Shown here: positions 29,768-38,100 of the stretch, in pieces | Layout: the number at the start of each line of letters is the position of its first letter | How positions within the stretch are numbered: the first letter of the stretch is position 1 | Assembly: GCA_963575745.1 (NCBI GenBank) | Contig: CAUYUJ010020582.1 | Span: 669,083-733,082, forward strand | DNA: 64,000 nt | Direction of reading: 5' to 3' | DNA from: Prorocentrum cordatum | Taxonomy: Eukaryota; Sar; Dinophyceae; Prorocentrales; Prorocentraceae | Made by a program: the position numbers and the translations under genes | Notes under the pieces: model-generated | The model's database searches: none | What the model saw: only the letters and a program-made list of their open reading frames with translations | What the model was told of the DNA's origin: nothing

Positions 29768-30040
29768 CTAACAGCAGTTTAGCAGTACCCAATACACGAA
29801 TGACGTGTGGGGCCTGCCTTTGATCAGCACCTCGTGCATTTCACGATAGTGCTTATACTGATCATTTTCAGTCCAGTTTGTCAGCAGATCGTCAACGACA
29901 ACCCAGCCATCGTATGGATCAAAAGTGCTGACCTTTTCGAAGTATCGGTTATGTTTGTCCTTATAATATGGACTGTGGCGTAGAGCCGTTGAAAACCACA
30001 TCGACACCTTGGCCATCTGCTCTTTACTCGGCAAGGTTGG
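29242..30040 (-). other. Tpt1/KptA RNA 2'-phosphotransferase domain split by TAG
   Basis: Tpt1 uses NAD+ to remove the 2'-phosphate left by tRNA ligation, giving ADP-ribose cyclic phosphate; some family members also ADP-ribosylate 5'-phosphate ends. Family motifs appear in order: STALRHSPYY (ORF1 R1643, H1644), YDGWVVVDDLL, then the TAG, GMQKGRLQM (usual NDKxRF), IRATNGHS (ORF2 R33), HGT, SGIRPDSEV (R117), SANDIVMT. The four residues essential in yeast Tpt1 (Arg23, His24, Arg71, Arg138) all have counterparts. Domain length is close to the usual 200-plus residues. One stop codon separates the Arg-His half from the Arg-Arg half. Confidence 0.8.
29768..29770 (-). other. In-frame TAG inside the Tpt1-like domain
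   Basis: The codons read TGC-TGT-TAG-ATA-ATT-GAC. Both sides are in one frame and align with the Tpt1 family without a gap, so the TAG replaces a single codon (a C-to-T change from CAG, or a change from TGG, would do it). The flanking bases are not a known strong readthrough context. Confidence 0.85.
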
Positions 30041-33000
30041 ATCCATGCCGTTCTGTGTCATGACCTTCAGGAGTGCTTCTTTATGCTGCGCAGCGCGTAG
30101 TGGCGGCCTGTCTCGCAGCATGTTTCCCACGGTCTGTTGTTCACGTTCCCAGTCGTTGTGGCACTTGAAATTACGACGAACCGGACAATTAATGACTTCG
30201 TATCGGTCCGTATCGTCTGGAGTGACTCGTGGGTTTATGGTGCGCTTCGGGCCCTTGCCGACAATGCCTTGCCAGTATTCGATGGCTCCCAAAGGGATGT
30301 TCCTGAGAACAGACATCATTGGCTGCCCTTGTGCGGGTGGCCCCGCTAGTGCAGCCGGCGGCGCTTTAGCGGGTGGCCCCGCTAATGCAGCTGGCGCCGC
30401 TTTAACGGGTGGCCCTCCAGAGCCTGCGGCTGACGAGGCAGCTCCTGCGGATGACTCCGCGCCAGGGTTCGGGTGACCTTTGTCAGCAGCTGTATCATCG
30501 GTTAGTTTCTGTTGGTCGCCAAACTCTTTGAGGACTCTGAAGCGTTCTTCTCTTGAGAGAGTGCCTTCTGCGGGTGTCCCCGCTGCTACGGCTGGCGCCG
30601 CTTTAGCGGGTGGCCCCGCAGAGCCCTTGTCCTCCTTAGCCTTGGCGGCCGCTTCTGCCCGCACCGACCTCATCCCAGCTTCGGGCTTCGGCTGCGCTTT
30701 CATTCGTGCCGAACCTGGTCGTGGTGCAAGGCGTGGCTGATGCAGAGTTGGAGTCCAGTCACCTCGGAAAGCTGCCTTAGGCTTGTCGCGAGCTTCGTCC
30801 TTGACATCGCCTTGGGTCGCCGGCGGCATCGGGGTCGATGGTCCAGCAAAAGCCTTCTTCCTCTCTGTCACGGACAGACCAGGAGGATCTGCCGGCTCAG
30901 GGTCGTCCGTCTTGGCGATCCCTCTGACCTTCGCCCGCCCCTGTGTGCCTTCGGGGCTCTTGGGCGGGTGCCTTTTCGCAGGAGTCGGTGAAGACGAGGA
31001 GTCGGCTTTAGGTCTTGGCGGTGGTCTGCTGCTCTTGCCTGGTCGTGGACCAGGAGGGTCTCTAGGAGGGCCTTCTGGCTGGCCATGATCATGGATGACC
31101 TGCCTCATCTGGTCGATGTCGGCAGTACCCTTTATGGCCAGCTTGTACTTGCCATTCTCATGGCGGTAGAGTACCCTCGTGCAGAACCACTTCTGCGCCG
31201 AAGAGCTGTAGTACCAGCAGGCGCTTCCGTCAGGGAATGGATTCTCTGAACCGTCTTCCGCCGCCCACTCTTCATTTAGCTCGGTGCGGTCAGTGCCGGC
31301 GGCGGACCCGGCAGCAGAGGCAACGTCTATCCACTCGTCCGCAGATCCAGCGGCTGGTGCTGCTTCTGCGGGTGACCCCGCTTCCTTGCTGGATTCTGCG
31401 GGTGACCCCGCTTCCTTACTGGATTCTGCGGGTGACCCCGCTTCCTTACTGGATTCTGCGGGTGACCCCGCTTCCTTATGGAATCGGCGGTTCCATTCCT
31501 TGAGGCGGTGGTCATTGGGAAGCTTTGCCCAATTTTCCCTGACGGTGTTGGCCACCTCTTCGGTCATAGGGACGCGATCGGCCTCTGTGATGCGCTTTCC
31601 TCCTCCAGGAACCTCTTTGTTCGGATCATGGACGTTACCCGCGTCGTCTCCATGAGACCAATTCCACGGGGTCTCTCCATGGTGAGGGCTCCTGGAGGGG
31701 CGGTCCATCGGACACCTGCGCATGTGGCCTTTGAAGGGCTCACACTGACATACTTGTTTTCTGTATGTTTTGCGGTCAGTGATGATCTCCTGCTTCTTCG
31801 CCCTTTTGTCCCAGGCCTCTGGCGTCTTGGTCTTGCCACCCTTGGTACGGATTATCGCGCCAGTTTCGTCCCTTTTGGTGCAGTATTCCTTAGAATACCA
31901 ATGCCGAAGAGTATCCATAGAGTAACCGGGGTACCATCTGACGTACCAATCCGGCACCTGCTGAGCAGATACTCCAACGGAGTGCTCAGTACTGTATGGA
32001 TAGCCCGCTTCATCATGCGTAGGGCGTCTAGGAGCTGAGCGGCTCCTTCCGCGGGCTGGCCCCGCTGACGCACTACCACGTGTCATTGGCCTTTGATCGT
32101 CATGCTCTGAGTCTCGGGGAGGCGACGGTCGCCTGTCCCTCTTGGCGTAACGCATGTCCTCCGAGTCCTCTGAGCTGTCCTGGACCATGAACACGTTTTG
32201 ATAAGGGCTTCTGAAGTATCCGATGTCATTTAACTGCTCCATCGAGAGGTCGTTAATGTTCATTTGATCACAACCTTGCATGAATACGTCCATAGACCAA
32301 GCGGGTGGCCCCGCTGTTGTGTCTGGCATCTCTTCAGCGGGTGACCCCGCTAGAGCTTGGAGTGCTGTAAGCATCTGTGATGCTGACATGTTCGAATCCA
32401 AGTATGGACGTAGACGGGCAACTCCTGGGTGTGACAGCAGTTCGTTCATCGTCATCTGCTGCTGTGCTGGCGCACTCAAGAGTCGAATTGCTTCTGAAAC
32501 CTGTCCTTGGAGCATGTCGTTATAATCTTCTTCGGATTCTTCGGAATCGGAATACGCGGGATGGCCCCGCATTTCGTCATCGGCGTCTCCCATCTCCGAA
32601 CCAGCCCACGACGGATTTGGCAGCAACGGCATGCCAATCACTTGTGGGGCCAGCACGGCTGTGAGTTCTTCCTCTGTTGCCGGGACGGTCTCGGCTTCGG
32701 AGACCTCGTCACCGGCGGGTGGCCCCGCTGGAAGACCGAACCAAGCATTGTACGCGATCTCATCGACCTCGTCCCAGCCGTGGAACTCGTCGAAGAGGGT
32801 CACTGCGTAGTCTTCCAGGGCCACAGTTGCTTCAGCATAGCGGGCCATCACGTAATACGTGGAGGAGCCCGCAGCGGGAGCCGCTTCTGGATTGACGTAA
32901 AACTCGTAGTCAATGTAATCTATGTCATCCATAAAAGAATTTTGAGCCAAGTGTACGGATCCCTTTCCTTTCCCCTTCGGGCATTGATCGCGCAAATGCT

Positions 33001-34906
33001 CTGTGCTACCGCATGTATGACACTTCATAGTATTACCAGAAGCGTCCCTAGGGTTGCCCCTCCGCCCCTTTCCCTTACCGGAGGTCCGCCTGTGACCCCG
33101 ACCTTTGCCTCCGATAAGAACTTCTTCAAAAGCCATATCAGTTAAGGACGTGAGGAAAGCAGTAATACCCCTACCATGCATACGGCGTCTGCGACCCCCT
33201 TTACCACGACCCTTTCCAAATTGTTTGAAATGTCGGCGTACTGCACGTCTCACCTTTCTGACTGGTTTCTTCATAAAGCGCCTCCAACGGCGTTTTGATT
33301 TGCGATAAGCCATAAAGGCGGCTTCCGCCCTTTGCTGTTCAGAAAGGTGAGTGTCATCCGCTGGATAGTCATTACCAGCAGAGACTATTCCATTGTGCTC
33401 ATCGTCAGATGAGGTATCTGTGTCAGTGCCAGATTCAAACGGTGAGGGTGGCTGAGACCATTGAGCGGATGACTCCGCTTGGCCCCAGAGGGTTGTGCCC
33501 GAGGGCGGGCTTGCAGTGTAGGCGGCGCCTGGCGAGTAGTTCGACCAGGCGTTCGCCTCAGCTGCCTCTGCCGATGCCTGGCCGGTCTGCCCTAGAAGGG
33601 CAGTGGCCTCGTTGGGCATATCGGCTGGGTCAGCCCAGGGATTTGGCTCGCCAGGACCAGCGGGTGACCCCGCAGTCGTGGCGTAAACACCTGCATGTGA
33701 GTGGTGCCCTGTGAAGATACCCGCTATGTTACCAGGAGAGCGCTCGGCAACATGTCCGTAGTTCCTCATCCTGGTCAACAGCCTGTCATAGTCTGCTTGT
33801 GTTCGGGGCATCTGATGATTGAAGGGCTCAAGCAGGTGTTGGGCTCGTGACGCGCCAACGCCTAACGCTCTGAAGAGAATCAGCGTTAGGATCTGAAAGT
33901 TGGGGATGACAAAGCCAACAGAGTTAGCCTCGTCACGGGCCATCTCGAATCGAGCTAATACTGAGTCGATTCGCTCGCCCCTTTCGACGCGGAAGTCGAT
34001 AAGGGCCGTGCCAGAGTTGAGCTGGCGCTCATCTTCCAGATTTTCAAATTTGGTGCTCAGTAAGTACAGTATGTAGGTTACTGCATCCGTTGGCTGTCCA
34101 TTGACAGTTACACCATAATTGATGATCTGGGAGGGGACCTGCATGGCGATACGACGAGCCAGACCTTGAAGGCCTCGTTGTAGTGCTGCAGCTTGTTGTG
34201 GTGGTGTCATATTGCCGCTCGTTACGTTTAACCATGCATGTACTTCGCGAACGTATTCGCGGAAAGGCGTAGTACCGGCAGGGTCCCATGAAGGGCCAGT
34301 AGTACGCGTGTCGTCCATCCCCTGCCGCATGTATCCCACAGCACATCCCATTATCACCCATAGAATGCCGAAGATAGTTATCTTGATCCAATGCATATGC
34401 ATTTCGGCTTCGGTGATTGGTTTAGGCTGTGGTTTGTCAGGCTCTGGCGTGGTAGCCGTGAGGCGCCTGACCGGCACGGGATGCAGGTGGCCCCGCTGCG
34501 GGTAGCCCCGCAGGGTGACCACGTTCTCGATCGAGTTGCCGATTGGCATCTGGTGGAAGTCGGGAGTGAAGTAGCGCAGTGAAGTAGGAGAGAGCGTCTC
34601 GAGTTCGCGGGTTGCCCCGCTAGCTCGATCGCGGACTGGCTCCGCTCCTCGCAGAGCCGGCGCAACATGGTATTCCACCGTAGTAGTAGTCCACCAAGTT
34701 GTGCCGTGGATTACAGGAATCAGAGCGAGAGCCAGCCACACGAGAGTGTAGCCAGCTCCGCTACCAAGTCGAAAACAAGCTGGTAAGCTTAGGTATGTAG
34801 TCCGCCTTAGGCGCTCCCATATCCCAGGCTTTGGCTCATATCGCATGAGCAAGAGAGCGAGACGAAGCATGGGATCTGGAGTAAAGAGTAGGATGGGCAT
34901 CGTCAA
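29768..34906 (-). CDS. gag: Retrotransposon ORF1: Gag with zinc knuckle and Tpt1 N-half
   Basis: 1712 codons starting at an ATG inside the 5' LTR. The first 46 residues are LTR-encoded. Two hydrophobic segments are likely membrane-spanning: about 52-68 (YTLVWLALALIPVI) and 173-192 (WIKITIFGILWVIMGCAVGY). A Gag-like helical region follows at about 215-390 (FREYVREVHAWLNV ... LLTRMRNYGHV). A basic stretch (538-615) precedes a CCHC zinc knuckle C629-x2-C632-x4-H637-x4-C642, the nucleic-acid-binding finger of Gag. A second Cys-rich patch occurs near 1090 (CQCEPFKGHMRRC). The C-terminus (about 1630-1712) is the N-terminal half of the Tpt1 domain and ends at TAG. Four 30-base tandem units (31368-31471) encode SKEAGSPAES repeats. 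Gag membrane segments are unusual for Copia. Confidence 0.88.
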   Translation of the reverse strand: MTMPILLFTPDPMLRLALLLMRYEPKPGIWERLRRTTYLSLPACFRLGSGAGYTLVWLALALIPVIHGTTWWTTTTVEYHVAPALRGAEPVRDRASGATRELETLSPTSLRYFTPDFHQMPIGNSIENVVTLRGYPQRGHLHPVPVRRLTATTPEPDKPQPKPITEAEMHMHWIKITIFGILWVIMGCAVGYMRQGMDDTRTTGPSWDPAGTTPFREYVREVHAWLNVTSGNMTPPQQAAALQRGLQGLARRIAMQVPSQIINYGVTVNGQPTDAVTYILYLLSTKFENLEDERQLNSGTALIDFRVERGERIDSVLARFEMARDEANSVGFVIPNFQILTLILFRALGVGASRAQHLLEPFNHQMPRTQADYDRLLTRMRNYGHVAERSPGNIAGIFTGHHSHAGVYATTAGSPAGPGEPNPWADPADMPNEATALLGQTGQASAEAAEANAWSNYSPGAAYTASPPSGTTLWGQAESSAQWSQPPSPFESGTDTDTSSDDEHNGIVSAGNDYPADDTHLSEQQRAEAAFMAYRKSKRRWRRFMKKPVRKVRRAVRRHFKQFGKGRGKGGRRRRMHGRGITAFLTSLTDMAFEEVLIGGKGRGHRRTSGKGKGRRGNPRDASGNTMKCHTCGSTEHLRDQCPKGKGKGSVHLAQNSFMDDIDYIDYEFYVNPEAAPAAGSSTYYVMARYAEATVALEDYAVTLFDEFHGWDEVDEIAYNAWFGLPAGPPAGDEVSEAETVPATEEELTAVLAPQVIGMPLLPNPSWAGSEMGDADDEMRGHPAYSDSEESEEDYNDMLQGQVSEAIRLLSAPAQQQMTMNELLSHPGVARLRPYLDSNMSASQMLTALQALAGSPAEEMPDTTAGPPAWSMDVFMQGCDQMNINDLSMEQLNDIGYFRSPYQNVFMVQDSSEDSEDMRYAKRDRRPSPPRDSEHDDQRPMTRGSASAGPARGRSRSAPRRPTHDEAGYPYSTEHSVGVSAQQVPDWYVRWYPGYSMDTLRHWYSKEYCTKRDETGAIIRTKGGKTKTPEAWDKRAKKQEIITDRKTYRKQVCQCEPFKGHMRRCPMDRPSRSPHHGETPWNWSHGDDAGNVHDPNKEVPGGGKRITEADRVPMTEEVANTVRENWAKLPNDHRLKEWNRRFHKEAGSPAESSKEAGSPAESSKEAGSPAESSKEAGSPAEAAPAAGSADEWIDVASAAGSAAGTDRTELNEEWAAEDGSENPFPDGSACWYYSSSAQKWFCTRVLYRHENGKYKLAIKGTADIDQMRQVIHDHGQPEGPPRDPPGPRPGKSSRPPPRPKADSSSSPTPAKRHPPKSPEGTQGRAKVRGIAKTDDPEPADPPGLSVTERKKAFAGPSTPMPPATQGDVKDEARDKPKAAFRGDWTPTLHQPRLAPRPGSARMKAQPKPEAGMRSVRAEAAAKAKEDKGSAGPPAKAAPAVAAGTPAEGTLSREERFRVLKEFGDQQKLTDDTAADKGHPNPGAESSAGAASSAAGSGGPPVKAAPAALAGPPAKAPPAALAGPPAQGQPMMSVLRNIPLGAIEYWQGIVGKGPKRTINPRVTPDDTDRYEVINCPVRRNFKCHNDWEREQQTVGNMLRDRPPLRAAQHKEALLKVMTQNGMDPTLPSKEQMAKVSMWFSTALRHSPYYKDKHNRYFEKVSTFDPYDGWVVVDDLLTNWTENDQYKHYREMHEVLIKGRPHTSFVYWVLLNCC
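34755..34766 (-). promoter_or_regulatory. Primer-binding site (initiator-tRNA type)
   Basis: TGGTAGCGGAGC on the minus strand starts at the base next to the 5' LTR. TGG pairs with the tRNA CCA end, and the following bases fit an acceptor stem whose first pair is A1:U72, a hallmark of eukaryotic initiator tRNA-Met. It differs by one stem pair from the animal version (TGGTAGCAGAG). Confidence 0.75.
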
Positions 34907-35051
34907 TGGAAAAGGTGTTTTCCGATCTCAGATGCAAGTAGTGCGCCTCGGTGAGGCACAGTCACATATTAGGCCGGGCCCGGCTTGAGCCAGGCACGGC
35001 AGCGGTACATGCTCGATTTATACCTCGCCTTTAACCTTCTCCGTTTAAAGT
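34767..35051 (-). repeat. 5' LTR (285 bp)
   Basis: Identical to 18661-18945 as far as compared. It carries the TATA-like word and the Gag start codon (34906), so the leader upstream of the ATG is short. Identical LTRs imply a recent insertion, because LTRs start identical and diverge with time. Confidence 0.93.
35016..35022 (-). promoter_or_regulatory. TATAAAT box in the LTR
   Basis: TATAAAT on the minus strand, about 110 bases upstream of the Gag ATG. Dinoflagellate host genes usually lack TATA boxes, so the element may bring its own core promoter; function is inferred from position. Confidence 0.45.
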
Positions 35052-35056
35052 TAAGA
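35052..35056. repeat. Target-site duplication TAAGA (right)
   Basis: Matches 18656-18660. The downstream CAGCCCAAGAAGCGG continues the array unit interrupted at 18655. Confidence 0.9.
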
Positions 35057-36080
35057 CAGCCCAAGAAGCGGCCAAGACGGCGCCCAAGACGGCCCAAGAC
35101 GGCCCAAGAAGCGCCCAAGACGGCCCAAGAGCGCTCCAAGAGAGCCCAAGACCGCCCAAGGCGGCCCCAAGACGTCCCAAGAGGCCTCCACGACGCCCCA
35201 GGAGGCGCCCACGAGGCGTCCCAAGAGGGCCCCAAGATGCCAAATTCATTGATGTTCTAATGGAAAGCGTGCATTTTTAGCATGTACGGCGTTTCGCCTT
35301 TCATGGCGTTGAAGACGGCCCAAGAGGCCCCCAAGACCGCCCCAAGATGTTTCCAAGAGGCCCCCAAAATAGCCCAAGAGGGCGCCAAGACGGGCCAAGA
35401 GGCGCCCAAGACTGTCCAAGAGGCCCCTAAGAGCGCCCCAAGAAGGCCCAAGAGGCCCCCAAGAGGGCTCCAAAACGGCCCAAGAGGGCGCCAAGACGGC
35501 CCAAGACGGCCCCAGGACGGCCCCAAGAAGGCCCCAAGAGGCCCCCAAGAGAGCCCAAAGACGGCCAAAGGCAGCCTAGTCCCTTCACCCCCGCAGCCCA
35601 GAAGCCCCCAGGAGGCCCCAAGAGGCCCTCGAAAAGCCCCAAAAGGTACCCAGGAGGCACCCAAAAGGCTCCCCAAGAGCCCCTCAAGAGGCCCAAAATA
35701 CTCCCAAAGGCTCTTAGCACCGCGGCTCCCAAGAGCGAGCGGTGACGTAATCGAGCTGATAAGACCAAAGCTCCCAACAGAGAGCTGCGGCGTAATAAGC
35801 CAAGGCACAGGAACGGGCGGCAACGCGTGGACAACGAGCGGTCCACGCACGGAAAACGCGGGGTTCTGGAAAGCTGGCAGCCCAAACGCGGAAAACGCAA
35901 CGCGACCCGACCGCCCCCTCCAAAACAAGAAACGCGCTCAAAGAAAGCTCCGCGACTCTCCGAGGCTGAGATAGGACAAGAGCGAGGGGAAGGGAGTCAA
36001 TAAGAGGTGTAAGAACGGACGAGCCAGCGATCCCGTGCGCTCTGAAAATAGTGCGCTTTCCGTCCCCGTGCCAAGCAGGT
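35057..36080. repeat. Satellite-like array, right part, with 380-bp block copy 3
   Basis: Continuation of the array cut by the retrotransposon: CCAAGACGGCCC units, then the third copy of the 380-bp block at 35712-36080. This copy has a small deletion near 35800. Confidence 0.85.
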
Positions 36081-36097
36081 CTGTTGGCCCGGGTCAG

Positions 36098-36191
36098 CCA
36101 GATTTTGCAGGATCCTGCAAGATCCTGCAGGATCCTGCGCCCAAGCCTGGGTCAATGCAACCCTGGCGCTGCAGGATCCTGCAAGATCTGG
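36098..36191. repeat. Foldback repeat of GCAGGATCCTGC palindromes
   Basis: Outer arms of about 22-27 bases (CCAGATTTTGCAGGATCC and its near reverse complement ending GCAAGATCTGG) enclose further GCAGGATCCTGC palindromes. The whole 94 bases can fold on itself. Confidence 0.65.
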
Positions 36192-36359
36192 CGTTCTGAC
36201 GAGGCGCGGCCAACGAAAGTGGCCAAGGATGGACCGAGGAGACAAGGATGCAAGGGTACCCTTGGGAATGCTGCCCATCCTTGCAGTGCAGGTTGACTGT
36301 AGTGTGCAACCGTGGAGCAAATCCGCAGATGCTCTGGCAAGGGGAACGCGGCGGGGCCA

Positions 36360-37060
36360 TCTCTGGGCCATCTTGGGTCGTTTTCGGCGCCTCTTGGGCC
36401 GTCTTGAGCGGCTTAGCAACTCTCCCGAGACGTCTTTCAGCATGGCAGGAGGTTCTGGGAGCATCTGGAGGACCTCAAAAATTGCCCCAAAAGGAGCTCG
36501 AGAGGGCCCGAAGACGGCCCCAAGAAGGCCCCCAGAAAGAAAACAAGCGGATGCTACAACAGGGGGTGCGTTGTAGCATCCGTTGCGGGGCCTCTCAGCG
36601 CTCTCTGGAAACGCTCGTGGCCGTCCTGGGATGCACCTGGGGCTACAGTGGGCCATCCGTCTCCTGGCCACCTTAGGTCGTCTTGGGCGCCTCTTGGGCC
36701 GTCTTGTGGCTCTCTTGGGCCGTTTTAGGGCCCTCTCGAGCCGCCATGGGATCCTCGTAGGGGGCCGCTTGGGCCTGCTCGGGGCGATCTTGGGGGCTGT
36801 TGGGCCGTCGTGAACGCAGGCCCAATCGCGCGCGCTGAAAACTCAAGAAAAACCCACAGAGCCCCTTCAATGTTTGCACCAGGGAGCCCTGCCTTGGACC
36901 GCTCTGGGAGCCTCTTAGAAGGTTTTTGGGCTGCCCGGAGGCAATATTGGGCTATCTTGGGTCAATCTGAGGCCATCTGGGCACCATCTTGGACCATCTT
37001 TAGGCCTTCATCGGCTATACTGGAGGCATCTTCGGCGAACTCGGAGGCCTCTTAGACTCG
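36360..37060. repeat. Low-complexity CTTGGGCCGTCTTGGG-type sequence
   Basis: Degenerate repeat units. It includes a perfect 13-bp stem with a 9-base loop (CGGATGCTACAAC / GTTGTAGCATCCG, 36548-36582). No gene is called. Confidence 0.6.
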
Positions 37061-37138
37061 CTTGGGCCGCCTGGGAGGCGCAAGCCCTCCCGGCGGGCCC
37101 TCCCAACCTTTGCCACGATAGCCAAGGGCTCCCAAGTT

Positions 37139-37275
37139 TGCGCTTCGCGCTGCGCGAAGCGCGAAGTGCGAATAACTTCGCGGTCTCACGCCGCCTCCCA
37201 GGGGAGAAGAGGAGGATGAGGAATCGGAGCCGAACCGCGAAGCGCGAAGCGCGAATAACTTCGCGCCCTCGAGGG
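37139..37275. repeat. GCGCGAAGCGCGAA palindromic cluster
   Basis: Two copies of a TAAC-loop hairpin, CGAA-TAAC-TTCG, lie at about 37168-37180 and 37251-37266 (the second extended to CGCGAA-TAAC-TTCGCG). Each follows a run of GCGAAGCGC words. They flank a 60-base spacer in direct order. Confidence 0.55.
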
Positions 37276-38100
37276 CGCCCTGGGATAGCCGAGCACCACG
37301 CGCAACTCCCGGTAATGTAGGAGAGTCTAGTGGTGGCCCGTGGCCTGCCGGGCACGAAGCAAGTCCGAGATTGCACAGTGGACCCGGGCAGAGACGTCGC
37401 CGAAAGGCTTTCGCGATGACGTCGGGCCCGAACTTCGCCTCTGCTCTTGCTAGCTGCAGCTGCAGGGCGCTACTATCGGCCGTTGTCATCTGCGGACTGC
37501 TGTTGTTAGCTGCTGCTGCTTGAGGCTGCACAGTGCTGCTTCCTGGCACCCTTGCTGGATGACGCAACCTGCAACTGATGCGTGGAGCGAGGAGCGAGGA
37601 GGTCGGAACCAGGGGTCGAGGGGGTAGGCGGGGGAAGCGAGGAGCGATCATCGAGGAGCACGGAGCGAAAAGGGAATAGCGACTGCCCTTCTTGGGTGCC
37701 TCTTGGAGCCCTCTTGGGCCGTGTCGCGGCCCTGTGGGGCCGTCTGGATGCCATATTTCAAGGGGCCCCAGGACACACAAATAAATACACACAAATAAAA
37801 ATATTCGCCATATTTTCCTATATTTTCTCGGTTTCTGTCTTCCCCCCCACTTCCCATATTTTCCCATATTTTCTGGGAATCGTCGATTAATTGTGTCTGT
37901 GTGTTTTTTCCCCTCCTGAATATTGACGACCTCTTGGACCGTGTGCAAGCGTCTCGGGCCATCTTGGACCGTCTTTGGGCCCTCTCGGGTCGTCTTGCAG
38001 CCCGCCGAGGGGCGCCCTGGATCGCGCAGGGGCCAGCCAGGGCCAGCTTTTTGGGCCTCGCGCGTCGTGTTCCTCCTGGCAAGCGGCTATACCCCAGTGT
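37276..38100. other. Spacer with no recognised gene, AT-rich island
   Basis: Frames on both strands lack motifs. 37780-37900 is unusually AT-rich, with CATATTTTCC words, in an otherwise GC-rich region. Confidence 0.4.

Larger units (their letters stand above)
19090..34646. repeat. Dispersed mini-hairpins GCGGN-NNNN-N'CCGC (family 1)
   Basis: More than 30 copies by eye, nearly all in linkers between domains. Examples with GCGGG/CCCGC: 19090-19103, 21716-21729, 24272-24285, 25785-25798, 26028-26041, 26052-26065, 26076-26089, 27108-27121, and four tandem at 31368, 31398, 31428 and 31458. GCGGA/TCCGC: 25671-25684, 28431-28444, 33465-33478. GCGGC/GCCGC: 23141-23154 and neighbours. The commonest loops are TGRC, TTTC and TTGC. 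On the coding strand they give AGxPA, AAPAA or AESSA. Confidence 0.85.
18661..35051 (-). mobile_element. Complete Copia-type LTR retrotransposon, 16.4 kb
   Basis: Direct LTRs of 285 bp (18661-18945 and 34767-35051) bound the element and are identical base for base as far as I compared them. A TAAGA target duplication flanks it, and a TGGTAGCGGAGC primer-binding site directly abuts the right LTR. Transcription runs right to left. Coding order is Gag with zinc knuckle, Tpt1-like domain, RING-H2, aspartic protease, methyltransferase-like regions, integrase, reverse transcriptase, RNase H. Integrase before RT is the Copia (Pseudoviridae-type) order. At 16.4 kb it is about three times the usual Copia length. 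It sits inside the satellite array. Confidence 0.93.
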
